This document shows, piece by piece, positions 47,968-55,830 of a stretch of 64,000 nucleotides of DNA. Below the pieces are notes generated by a model. The model had not been told where the DNA came from, searched no databases, and worked only from the letters and a program-made list of their open reading frames with translations. Every line of letters starts with the position of its first letter. Position 1 is the stretch's first letter. The translations under genes and the position numbers were made by a program. The DNA is from Candidatus Chromulinivorax destructor (GTDB lineage Bacteria; Babelota; Babeliae; Babelales; Chromulinivoraceae): assembly GCF_003366055.1 (NCBI RefSeq), contig NZ_CP025544.1:851278-915277 (forward strand), given 5' to 3'.

Positions 47968-49754
47968 ATATGTTCAAGCAAAAGATATGTTTATTGAACG
48001 TTATTGTATATTTTTTTCTTGTAACATCAAACGACTCTATGTATGCAACAAATTTTGATATGCATGTATTGAATGTTTCTTTAAAAGATATGAATTATTG
48101 TACTATTGACCAGATAAAACGACAAACACCATGTATATTGCAAATAGATTTTATATCTGATAAAGGGGGCGAAAAAGAGTTTGATCTTAAACCTATTACT
48201 GGGTTAGATAATTTTAAGCATTCTCATTATGAAAAAACAGTTATTATATTCATGGATAATGGAAAATTATGTTATAAACATATCTATAAATATATTTTAG
48301 AAGGTCATAGAAAAGGAGTTTATTCAGTCGGACCCTTTATTGTAAAAAATTCATTGGGAAATATTTTAAAATCATCTCGAATAAGCGTTGTCATTGGAGA
48401 TGAAACTCTTGTTTGTGCCGATCAGGTTTGTGCCGTAAAATATTTTACGCAAGCTGAACTTGCAGCAAAGAGCGTATATTTGTATGAAAAAAACATTTTG
48501 AATATACATTTTTTTGATCGCATTGGGGTTGCTGGCACAGAAATTGTTTTTCCAGATTTTAAAAATATAAAAATCGTAGACGTCCAAAAAACTAATATTG
48601 CTGCCATTGAATCTATTGATGGGTACGATTATGTTAAAACAACATGGACTGTTGAATTTTATCCTATTGATCAAGGTATTATCCCTATCGATGAAGTTAA
48701 AATTAAATTTTTAGATCAACAATTAGAGAATAAAAGTCATGCTCGTGGAGCATCCAGACGATTTGGTTTTATGATGAAAGTAGAACGATCGGTACCTGCT
48801 CCTTTCGTACATCTAGCAGTTAAACCATTGCCTTTATCTCATTATCAATTGCAAGGCATGTCAGCTGTCGGTCAATTTTCTCAATTAATGATTACTACTG
48901 ATACATCAACAATATTGCAAGGACAAGGTATTGCACTGACCTTAAAGTTATGTGGTTCAGGTAATTTAGAAATGATCGATTTTAATAGATTAATATTACC
49001 AAAAAGTTTTCAATATTATCATGCTGATACCAAAGAATCCACGTATAATAAAAATTGTAAGCAGTTTGAATTTATAGTTCAGGCAAATGAGCATGGTATG
49101 TATCAAATACCTTGCCAAGAATTTTTTTATTTTGATCCAGCTGATGCTACGTATAAAATATTAAAAAGTAATGTAATTGATATTATGGTTACATCTCATT
49201 ATCTAGATAAAGATAAAGAATATGAAAAAAAAACTATGCAAGATGACGGTTGTATTGCATTTGATTGTACAAATATTAACGATTACATCTTTTTAGATGA
49301 AACACCTGGTCAATCTTCTATCATGAGCATTTCTTTAGTATGGTATGAGCGTTATTTGCATCTATTGCTATTGTTATGCATGATGACTGGGTTGTATGGA
49401 TATGTTTTTAAGCAGTATCTGTTTACACATGATACATGGAAACGATATTTTTTATTTTTAGTTGCGTATAAAAATTGTAGACGCGCTCAGTTGAAAAATA
49501 ATGCAGGTGGATTGTATGCTATATTTTTAAATCTATTTATTGCGTTAGATTATGCTCACATGAGTATTATGAATGAAGAAAGAATAGAAAAATATTTAGA
49601 AAAACATCATTTTTCTGAGCAAGAAATTATACGTTGGAAAATTTTTTATAGTAAGCTATTGCAGGTATCATTTGCTCAATCTACTACCTTAGATTCTAAG
49701 ATTTTATTTCAAGAATCTTTTATGTGGTTACAACAATTGAAAGAAAAAATATGA
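47964..49754 (+). CDS. BatD-like membrane protein, copy 2
   Basis: Paralogue of the upstream gene: shared build (signal peptide about 8-24, beta domains, transmembrane helix near 465, helical tail) and shared blocks such as KGVYSVGPF, the NLEMIDFNRLILP segment (NLEMIDSFSLVLP in copy 1), and the tail segment GLYAIFLNLFIALDY. Overlap with batD and batE as ATGA on both sides. Two adjacent batD genes are not usual; a divided role or a duplicated partner is possible. Confidence 0.82.
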   Translation: MNMFKQKICLLNVIVYFFLVTSNDSMYATNFDMHVLNVSLKDMNYCTIDQIKRQTPCILQIDFISDKGGEKEFDLKPITGLDNFKHSHYEKTVIIFMDNGKLCYKHIYKYILEGHRKGVYSVGPFIVKNSLGNILKSSRISVVIGDETLVCADQVCAVKYFTQAELAAKSVYLYEKNILNIHFFDRIGVAGTEIVFPDFKNIKIVDVQKTNIAAIESIDGYDYVKTTWTVEFYPIDQGIIPIDEVKIKFLDQQLENKSHARGASRRFGFMMKVERSVPAPFVHLAVKPLPLSHYQLQGMSAVGQFSQLMITTDTSTILQGQGIALTLKLCGSGNLEMIDFNRLILPKSFQYYHADTKESTYNKNCKQFEFIVQANEHGMYQIPCQEFFYFDPADATYKILKSNVIDIMVTSHYLDKDKEYEKKTMQDDGCIAFDCTNINDYIFLDETPGQSSIMSISLVWYERYLHLLLLLCMMTGLYGYVFKQYLFTHDTWKRYFLFLVAYKNCRRAQLKNNAGGLYAIFLNLFIALDYAHMSIMNEERIEKYLEKHHFSEQEIIRWKIFYSKLLQVSFAQSTTLDSKILFQESFMWLQQLKEKI

Positions 49755-50479
49755 TAGTAAAAAAAATATTGGTAATGTTTTTTATGTTTTATGGAATGCA
49801 AATTCAATGTGTTCAAGATGATGTAAATCTTTTTTTACGTGCAAAAGAATTATTTAGCCAAGAACATTATCAAGATGCTTTTAATGTTTTTCAACGAATT
49901 GAAAATAAAAGTTTTGCTGTTTTTTATAACATGGGACTTTGTTGTTTACGACAAAATAAAAAAGCAGAAGCTTTACTTGCTTTTAAACGAGCTGAAAAAA
50001 AAGCTTTATCATATCAAGAACATACTCTTGTTCAATCTGTTACAGATTTTGCTTACGGCAAAGAAAGCGAAGATATAAGCTGGTATGACCAGATAGCAGT
50101 TTTTTGTAAAAAGAGTATACTTTCGACTCCCATATTACTATTTCAGCTCTTGATTCTTTTTGGATTAATATTTTTAATGGTTTCTTGGTATAAAAGGTGG
50201 TATGAAAAATATAAGGTGAGTTCATGTATCGCATTGGCATCTTGGTTTCTTCTGTACTTTATGTATTGTTATAAAGTTGATGAAATAACCAAACAGTATG
50301 CTGTGGTAATAAAAGAAACAACACCCATATATTCTGGCCCAGATAGTTCATTTCATAAACAATTTGATCTTGAGCAATCTCAATTAGTAGATATTATGGC
50401 TGAATTAAATGGGTTTTTAAAAATTAAAGTAGATAATCATGTTGGTTGGATAGACAGCCAAAGTGTCGAACTTGTATAA
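49751..50479 (+). CDS. batE: BatE-like TPR and SH3-like protein
   Basis: 243 residues from ATG 49751 (ATGA overlap with the previous gene). Seen: signal peptide or anchor (about 3-20); two TPR-like repeats (LFLRAKELFSQEHYQDAFNVFQRI and YNMGLCCLRQNKKAEALLAF); two hydrophobic helices (about 120-140 and 155-170); and a C-terminal bacterial SH3-like domain (about 180-243, ending VGWIDSQSVELV). This order is that of BatE. Last gene of the coupled series. Confidence 0.85.
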   Translation: MIVKKILVMFFMFYGMQIQCVQDDVNLFLRAKELFSQEHYQDAFNVFQRIENKSFAVFYNMGLCCLRQNKKAEALLAFKRAEKKALSYQEHTLVQSVTDFAYGKESEDISWYDQIAVFCKKSILSTPILLFQLLILFGLIFLMVSWYKRWYEKYKVSSCIALASWFLLYFMYCYKVDEITKQYAVVIKETTPIYSGPDSSFHKQFDLEQSQLVDIMAELNGFLKIKVDNHVGWIDSQSVELV

Positions 50480-50491
50480 TGCATAAAATCA

Positions 50492-51436
50492 TTGGAGTTT
50501 GCAATTAATATATTTAACCGTAATTTTGAAAAAATATTATTTTTATTTTTATCCTTTGTTCTCTCTTCTATTTTTGTGGTATTGGTAATTCAATACAACT
50601 TTTTTATGGCTGAAGCTGAAAAAATGATCTTAGTCCGACAAGAGTATCAACAAGTTATTGGTATGTTAAAACAGACTCTGCAAAATAAAAACTCTGATGA
50701 AATAACTGACGACTTAGATTCTTTAGATGAGATTAAAAACGAAATAGATACAAAAGATAGTGAGCAAAATATTGTTTTGATTGATGAAGATATCGATGAT
50801 GATGTTGAACATGTTAAAGAAGATGCGCCAGAAGAAGTTGAAGAACTTGAAGATGAAGAATCCAAAGATTTTCAGTTTATATCAGCAGAAGATGAAAAAC
50901 AGTTAAAAGATTTACGTAAGCAAACTCGCCAAAAAGTTCAAATTGCTAAAAAAATAAAAAAGAAGCCTTTAGCTCAAAAACAGATTAACCAACTTAAAAA
51001 AACAACCAAACAAACATCTATTCAAGATTTTACATTTCATTGGCCTTTAGAATTACATCATTTTTGGATTAGTTCATTGTTTGGTGCTCGTAAGAAAGCA
51101 AATGGCACTCCAGGATTCCACTATGGCATCGATCTAGCTGCAATGAAGGGGACAACTGTCAAGGCTGCAGCTGCGGGCGTTGTGATTCAAGCTCAGTACC
51201 TTCCTGGGTACGGTAATAATATTTTAATTCAACACAATAAGTATTATAGAACAAGGTATGCTCATTTACATACAATGAATGTTTGCGAAGGTCAAACTAT
51301 AGCGATTGGGCAAAAAATTGGGACAGTGGGAGCCACTGGCTCAGTCCGTAAGAGTGGTCGTGATGCATCGCATTTGCATTTTGAAATTTATCATAATGGC
51401 AGCCACGTTAATCCACTTCGCTATTTATTTAATTAA
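50492..51436 (+). CDS. Membrane-anchored M23 peptidase (LytM-type)
   Basis: Zinc endopeptidase of the M23 family acting on peptidoglycan cross-links, or a regulator of such enzymes. Seen: N-terminal transmembrane helix (about 12-32), a coiled-coil and highly acidic linker (about 40-165), then the LytM domain (about 185-314) with HYGIDLAA, the RTRYAHLH and HLHFEIYHNG motifs (zinc ligands and active-site His). The start is uncertain: the frame begins with TTG 50492, no ATG is available before the helix, and a 9-codon frame (50479-50508) overlaps the previous stop. Downstream of the bat genes and probably co-transcribed. Confidence 0.82.
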   Translation: MEFAINIFNRNFEKILFLFLSFVLSSIFVVLVIQYNFFMAEAEKMILVRQEYQQVIGMLKQTLQNKNSDEITDDLDSLDEIKNEIDTKDSEQNIVLIDEDIDDDVEHVKEDAPEEVEELEDEESKDFQFISAEDEKQLKDLRKQTRQKVQIAKKIKKKPLAQKQINQLKKTTKQTSIQDFTFHWPLELHHFWISSLFGARKKANGTPGFHYGIDLAAMKGTTVKAAAAGVVIQAQYLPGYGNNILIQHNKYYRTRYAHLHTMNVCEGQTIAIGQKIGTVGATGSVRKSGRDASHLHFEIYHNGSHVNPLRYLFN

Positions 51437-51484
51437 GGTTATAACAAGACATTTATATATCATGTTTAAGAAAGGTGAGTTTGT

Positions 51485-52348
51485 ATGGTACAAAGAATTA
51501 TTGCATGGTATAAGCGACCAAATAAGTCGTTTATTGCAGATACGCTTGAATCTTTGCTGGTAATTATTCCTATTGTTTTTTTAATTAAAACATTTGTTTT
51601 TGGATTATACCAAGTTCCAACTTGCTCAATGGAGCCGACAATGTTAGTAGGAGAAAGATTTTTTGCTGAAAAGTTTACGGTATTTTTTCAACCTCCAAAG
51701 CGTGGCGATATCATTGCTTTTAATAACCCAGTGTATCGATATTCTAAGAGCCCAGTCGTTAATCTATTTGAACGTTATGTATCATGGAAAGTAGTAAGCT
51801 GGACTAAACGTGTTATTGGTGTTCCTGGAGATCATGTACAAGGTAAGGTTGAAGGCGGAAAAACAGTTGTGTATCTCAATGGTCAAAAACTTGATGAGCC
51901 ATATGTTAATCAATATCCGATTATTGAGCTATTCAAGAAAGAATTGGTTGTAGGCGATAATATTTATTCAGGTTTATGTCGCAGAACATTTGACCCATCA
52001 AAAAAATGGAATGAGCAGCCGTTTTACAGAATAAATCCTACAGAAATTATACGGGCAAAAGAATTTTGTCCTAAAAATATTTTTTACCCATATGAGCCAA
52101 CAAACAAAGATATTTTTGATGTGCAACTTGGGGAAAATCAGTATTGGGTTATGGGCGATAATCGTCAAGGTAGCAGCGATTGCAGATCGTGGGGAGCTCT
52201 TGATGGTAAACTTATTCATGGCAAAATTGTATTGCGTCTTTGGTCATCTGACAGTGATGAATCATGGTGGATGTCTGATTTGTTAAAACATCCAATTGAT
52301 TTCTGGAGTCGTATGAGATGGTCAAGATTCTTTAATTTTGTCTATTAA
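51485..52348 (+). CDS. lepB: Signal peptidase I
   Basis: Cuts signal peptides of exported proteins at the outer face of the cytoplasmic membrane. Seen: N-terminal transmembrane helix (about 20-42), the catalytic Ser48 in PTCSMEPTM, Lys108 in TKRVIGVPGD, and the C-terminal box GDNRQGSSDCRSWG. Length 287 with an insertion (about 135-185) between the GDH and GDNR boxes. AAAGGTGAG stands before the ATG. This enzyme is consistent with the many signal-peptide proteins in the window. Confidence 0.95.
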   Translation: MVQRIIAWYKRPNKSFIADTLESLLVIIPIVFLIKTFVFGLYQVPTCSMEPTMLVGERFFAEKFTVFFQPPKRGDIIAFNNPVYRYSKSPVVNLFERYVSWKVVSWTKRVIGVPGDHVQGKVEGGKTVVYLNGQKLDEPYVNQYPIIELFKKELVVGDNIYSGLCRRTFDPSKKWNEQPFYRINPTEIIRAKEFCPKNIFYPYEPTNKDIFDVQLGENQYWVMGDNRQGSSDCRSWGALDGKLIHGKIVLRLWSSDSDESWWMSDLLKHPIDFWSRMRWSRFFNFVY

Positions 52349-52474
52349 ATTAGTAAATATATATTCTAGGCTGTGTTAATTAAATATTTATATTGATATA
52401 AAATTACGTTACAGAGCCTAGAAAAAAGTAAATTTGAAAATAAAAGTATAAAAAAGTTGCATGAAAAGCATTTT

Positions 52475-52972
52475 ATGGTAAATTTTATAGTAAGAGCAGT
52501 TAATTTAAAAACAGTTTCTTTGATATCGTTTTGTTTGCTATCATTAGTTGGATGTAATTTTTCAAGCTCAGCGCAAAAAAAACCACAGTTAATTGTCATC
52601 AATGTTCTTGATAAACAAGAATTTGATGATTGCCATATTGCAGGTTCAATTAACATTCCATTTGCTGAATTTGAAAATAAAGTTGCATCATTTGATAAAA
52701 ACAATCATTATGTTCTATATTGTGCAGATTATGCGTGCATGTCGAGTGGTTATTGTGCTAAACTATTACGAGATCAAAATTGTAAATATGTTTGGGAATA
52801 TGCTGGAGGCATGGTTGACTGGTATAAAAAAGGTTATCCAACGCAAGGTCCTGCTCAAGAAGAATATTTGAAATCTGAAAATATTAATTACAATGATGAA
52901 GAAGATACATCTCATACAATTACAGCTGAAGAGTTGCTTGTTAAGATAGAAGAGTTTTCATCACGTATCTAA
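52475..52972 (+). CDS. Rhodanese-domain lipoprotein
   Basis: Signal sequence with a lipobox LVGC (acylated Cys27), then a single rhodanese domain (about 38-125) with the active-site loop LYCADYACMSSG (catalytic Cys in the YC position) and EYAGGMVDWYKKGYP. It would move sulfur or reduce disulfides at the cell surface or in the periplasm; the loop has no basic residues of the classical kind. I set the start at ATG 52475; the frame is open to a TTG at 52457 that would add six residues. The helical acidic C-terminus (about 130-165) is extra. Confidence 0.8.
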   Translation: MVNFIVRAVNLKTVSLISFCLLSLVGCNFSSSAQKKPQLIVINVLDKQEFDDCHIAGSINIPFAEFENKVASFDKNNHYVLYCADYACMSSGYCAKLLRDQNCKYVWEYAGGMVDWYKKGYPTQGPAQEEYLKSENINYNDEEDTSHTITAEELLVKIEEFSSRI

Positions 52973-52983
52973 AAAAATTATAG

Positions 52984-53057
52984 GGCGGCATGGCCAAGTG
53001 GTAAGGCGTGGGTCTGCAAAACCTTTATCCTCGGTTCGATTCCGAGTGCCGCCTCCA
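52984..53057 (+). tRNA. tRNA-Cys(GCA)
   Basis: Acceptor stem GGCGGCA/TGCCGCC, anticodon GCA in loop CTGCAAA, T-loop GTTCGATTC, T73 (as is normal for tRNA-Cys) and an encoded CCA. Confidence 0.95.
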
Positions 53058-53162
53058 TATTTTTATAGATATTAAGTATATTAATTATAAAAAATTTGAA
53101 ATTAAAAAATTTATGCATTATTATTAATAACGTATAAATTTAACTTTGAAAAAAATATTGAT

Positions 53163-53250
53163 GCCGAGGTGGCGAAATTGGTAGACGCAAAGGACTTAAA
53201 ATCCTTCGAGCTTTACGCTTGTGCCGGTTCGAGTCCGGCCCTCGGCACCA
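53163..53250 (+). tRNA. tRNA-Leu(TAA)
   Basis: Acceptor stem GCCGAGG/CCTCGGC, anticodon stem AAGGA/TCCTT with loop CTTAAAA (anticodon TAA), long variable arm, T-loop GTTCGAGTC, A73 and encoded CCA. Confidence 0.96.
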
Positions 53251-53287
53251 AAAAAATATATATTTATCAGAAATTTAAAAAAGTTTC

Positions 53288-53315
53288 TTGACAAATATTC
53301 AGTACTGACTAATTT
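53288..53315 (+). promoter_or_regulatory. Candidate promoter of the HU gene
   Basis: TTGACA (53288-53293), 16-bp spacer, TAATTT (53310-53315), about 55 bp before the HU start codon. The -35 matches consensus; the -10 is weak. Confidence 0.5.
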
Positions 53316-53370
53316 AACCATTAGTATAAGTTTTTTGGCCTTAGTAAATATAAATACTTGAGGAAGTTAT

Positions 53371-53643
53371 ATGAATAAGGCGCAAGTTTTAGAAAGTATG
53401 GCAAAGCTAACAAAGATGTCTAAATCATCTTGTAAGCTCGCTCTAGAAGCTTTTGTATCAACAGTTGGCGGAGCTTTAAAACTCAATAAGTCAGTTGTTT
53501 TAACAGGTTTTGGTACTTTTGTAGTTATGAAGCGTAAAAGCCGTGTAGGTGTAAATCCTGCAACTGGAAATAAAATGCAAATACCTGCAAAAAAAGTTCC
53601 AAAATTCAAGCCTGGAAAAGCTTTAAAAGACTTAGTTGGCTAA
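53371..53643 (+). CDS. HU-family histone-like DNA-binding protein
   Basis: 90-residue nucleoid protein that bends DNA as a dimer. Seen: N-terminal helical part MNKAQVLESMAKLTKMSKSS, the GFGTFVVMKRKSRVGVNPATGNKMQIPAKKVPKFKPGKAL arm region (the conserved RxGxNPxTG as SRVGVNPATGNK). Length and order are standard. GAGGAAG stands before the ATG. Terminated at 53664. HU and IHF cannot be told apart with certainty, but the position of the arm fits HU. Confidence 0.93.
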   Translation: MNKAQVLESMAKLTKMSKSSCKLALEAFVSTVGGALKLNKSVVLTGFGTFVVMKRKSRVGVNPATGNKMQIPAKKVPKFKPGKALKDLVG

Positions 53644-53663
53644 CGGTTAAGTTTCAAAAAGTT

Positions 53664-53697
53664 AAAAAGGATGTCTTTCAAGGCATCCTTTTTCTTT
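53664..53697 (+). terminator. Rho-independent terminator
   Basis: Stem AAAAAGGATG (53664-53673) with CATCCTTTTT (53684-53693), then CTTT. Ends the HU transcript. Confidence 0.85.
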
Positions 53698-53770
53698 ATG
53701 CATTTCTTCTTGATTTTCCTTTGTAAAGTTTCGTATACTATCAATAGAAGAAATAAAAGGGAGAAATGTA

Positions 53771-54145
53771 ATGCGCAATTTTAAAGCAGCTGCCTTTGAA
53801 AAAAAAAATCAATTAGAGATATGGCTACATGATCTTAATTTAAAATCATCAGATTTTATTCGTTTAGCTTGTTCTTTTGGAATTGGTTTCTTATTCGGTC
53901 TTATAGTTAAGCGATGGTGTAAATATATTGTTTTAATAACTATTTTTACTATTATTTTATTAGCTGTTCTTCAAAATTGTGCAATTATTACTATTAACAT
54001 TACAACAATTCAAAAAATCACGGGGCTGCAAGGTGTAACAAATCTAAGCAATCTGTTTTTTGCTCTCGTTCAAGAGTCAAAAAAACATGTATTGATTTTT
54101 AGTTGCAGTGGCGTAGGATTTTTTTTAGGTTTTAAAACAGGATAG
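53771..54145 (+). CDS. Small membrane protein, FUN14-like build
   Basis: 124 residues. Seen: a polar N-terminus (about 1-28), then three hydrophobic segments (about 30-46, 49-70 and 105-124) that carry glycine-rich motifs (CSFGIGFLFGLIVKRW and SGVGFFLGFKTG). The order Gly-rich helix, K-R-W turn, helix, polar loop, Gly-rich helix resembles FUN14-type proteins; a tentative match from memory. The next gene starts 9 bp later, so they are likely co-transcribed. Function unknown. GGGAG stands before the ATG. Confidence 0.65.
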   Translation: MRNFKAAAFEKKNQLEIWLHDLNLKSSDFIRLACSFGIGFLFGLIVKRWCKYIVLITIFTIILLAVLQNCAIITINITTIQKITGLQGVTNLSNLFFALVQESKKHVLIFSCSGVGFFLGFKTG

Positions 54146-54154
54146 GGGACGATC

Positions 54155-54700
54155 ATGAAAAAAGATGTTTCATTTGTTCAGCGGTTAACAACTTCGTTAC
54201 TTGCAAATCAAGCTATTACACAAAAAGAAGCTGATTCTCTGGTAGCGATGTTTCATGATCGTGCAAAAGGAAGAGTCGATAGTTTTTTACTTGATGAAGG
54301 TATGGTAGAACGAGAAGATTTATTAAAAGCTTTAAGCGCTATGTACCAAGTGCCGTACTTTGATGTTAACGGTTATTTTTTTGAAAATGAATTATTACAA
54401 ACATTTCCACGAGATGTCTTAATCAACAAAGGTATTATTCCTTTGCAAGTAGATGAAGATATTTTAATTATGGTAGCAAGTAACCCAGAAGACCCTGAGC
54501 TGCTTGATATTATTGGAAATTCAGTTTCATATGATGTCCAGTTTAACGTTGGTTTAAAACGAGATATCATGGATGCTGTAGAAGAATACTATGATCCTTC
54601 GATTCTTCTTGAAGATGAAGATCAATTTGATGATTACGAAGATGAAGATCTTGAAAACAATGGTTATCAAGAAGAAGATATTTTTGGCGATGAATACTAA
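54155..54700 (+). CDS. Free-standing GspE/PilB N-terminal (MshEN-like) domain protein
   Basis: 181 residues. Seen: two helix-rich halves typical of the N-terminal domain of type II secretion and type IV pilus ATPases: VQRLTTSLLANQAITQKEADSLV and VDSFLLDEGMVEREDLLKALSAMYQVPYFDV, then FPRDVLINKGIIPLQVDEDILIMVASNPED. It stops before the ATPase part; instead a very acidic tail follows (about 148-181, rich in Asp and Glu). In full-size ATPases this domain contacts inner-membrane partners and may bind c-di-GMP. A free copy could regulate or adapt a pilus or secretion system; no such genes lie in this window. Confidence 0.8.
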   Translation: MKKDVSFVQRLTTSLLANQAITQKEADSLVAMFHDRAKGRVDSFLLDEGMVEREDLLKALSAMYQVPYFDVNGYFFENELLQTFPRDVLINKGIIPLQVDEDILIMVASNPEDPELLDIIGNSVSYDVQFNVGLKRDIMDAVEEYYDPSILLEDEDQFDDYEDEDLENNGYQEEDIFGDEY

Positions 54701-54723
54701 TCGTCAATAGGTATGTAGATGTA

Positions 54724-54755
54724 AAAAAAGCCGCTTAAAGATAAGCGGCTTTTTT
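54724..54755. terminator. Bidirectional terminator, cassette copy B
   Basis: Stem AAAAAAGCCGCTTA (54724-54737) with TAAGCGGCTTTTTT (54742-54755). The same AAGCCGCTTA hairpin and the following CGTAAGATA occur at 57566, which marks a shared origin of the two cassette ends. Confidence 0.88.
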
Positions 54756-54779
54756 CGTAAGATAGATTCTAATTTTAAA

Positions 54780-55793
54780 TTAGCTGTTCTGATTTTTGTC
54801 ATCAGATTTTTGATCTGAAGAATTATTTAAACTGTTTTCTTCTTGAACTTGTAAAGCTTGTATAAGAGCTTTAATACGTTCTTTCTCTTGAGCTGAAATA
54901 TCGTATATACTTTTTGTGCTTATAGGATTTGTAGTACGGCAAACTGGGGTTTCAGTTTTTACCGGTATAATTTTTTCAGGAGTTAGCTGTTTTTCTATCG
55001 GAGTGTTTTTTGGTTTACATGTGTTTTCTAGGTGACGATTACCATTCATTGATTGTAGTAAATATATGAGCGTTGCTTCATTAAAATAAATGACTCCATT
55101 CACATCGCAACCATGGAAATAACAGTCGCATTTTACGTGGCCTTGCAAAGAAGGTGTTAATTGTTGCAATTTTTCTTTTTCAGATTTTTTAAACGATGCT
55201 GTTCTTTGGTCGCAAAGATCCTGCAATGTTGTAATTTCTTCAAGTTTTGCATATTTCGAAATGTTTTGAGGTCCTGTTTTTATATAGCTTGCTAATTGCG
55301 AATGTGCATCTTTTTTATCAGCATATAATCCTCGACCGACTATTTTAGCTTTATATTTACCAAGAAATTCTGTTGATTCTTCTATCGTTATGACAAGCTC
55401 ATTAGGAGTTATTGCAGCACCGTTATAAATCATTGCAGATGCAATAGCTAGGGGATCATTCCACCCAAAAGATTTACTTTGGCTTAGAATGGTATGAATA
55501 TTTTTGTTTTCAGCTACAAATTCAGAAATAGAGCTCATAGGTCTCTTACTTGTTAATTTTAATCGAGGGTTGTTGTCAATTTCTTCATCAATTTTGATAA
55601 TTTTTGTTAAAAGCCCTGCTAAGTATCGATCATCTTCACTGTCAGAAAATGGCTGTGGTGTTATAGGAGCAAACTGAAGGGCTATAGTTGTATCTTCTGG
55701 CGACATTTTATTTTCATGTCTGTTTTTTGCATAGGTTACAGTTGTGTTGATCAGTAACAGAGCAGATAAGGTTTTTTTATAGTATGTATTCAT
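54780..55793 (-). CDS. Exported Cys/His-motif protein, cassette copy B partner
   Basis: 337 residues, unknown family shared only with the gene at 57649 in this window. Seen: signal peptide (about 1-22); an N-terminal motif FAPITPQPFSDSEDDRYLAGLLTKII; a core domain (about 105-255) with FGWNDPLAI, the NELVITIEES strand, a GRGLYADKKDAH motif and CDCYFHGCDVNGVIYFNE with Cys222, Cys224, His227 and Cys229 as a likely metal or disulfide site; then a Lys/Thr/Pro-rich, disordered tail with a helix. It begins 37 bp after the upstream pseudo-AAA gene stop, so it is in the same transcript. No enzymatic role can be assigned. Confidence 0.78.
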   Translation of the reverse strand: MNTYYKKTLSALLLINTTVTYAKNRHENKMSPEDTTIALQFAPITPQPFSDSEDDRYLAGLLTKIIKIDEEIDNNPRLKLTSKRPMSSISEFVAENKNIHTILSQSKSFGWNDPLAIASAMIYNGAAITPNELVITIEESTEFLGKYKAKIVGRGLYADKKDAHSQLASYIKTGPQNISKYAKLEEITTLQDLCDQRTASFKKSEKEKLQQLTPSLQGHVKCDCYFHGCDVNGVIYFNEATLIYLLQSMNGNRHLENTCKPKNTPIEKQLTPEKIIPVKTETPVCRTTNPISTKSIYDISAQEKERIKALIQALQVQEENSLNNSSDQKSDDKNQNS

Positions 55794-55830
55794 AATTTTA
55801 ATTTCGTAAAAAATAGAGTAATGTTGATTA

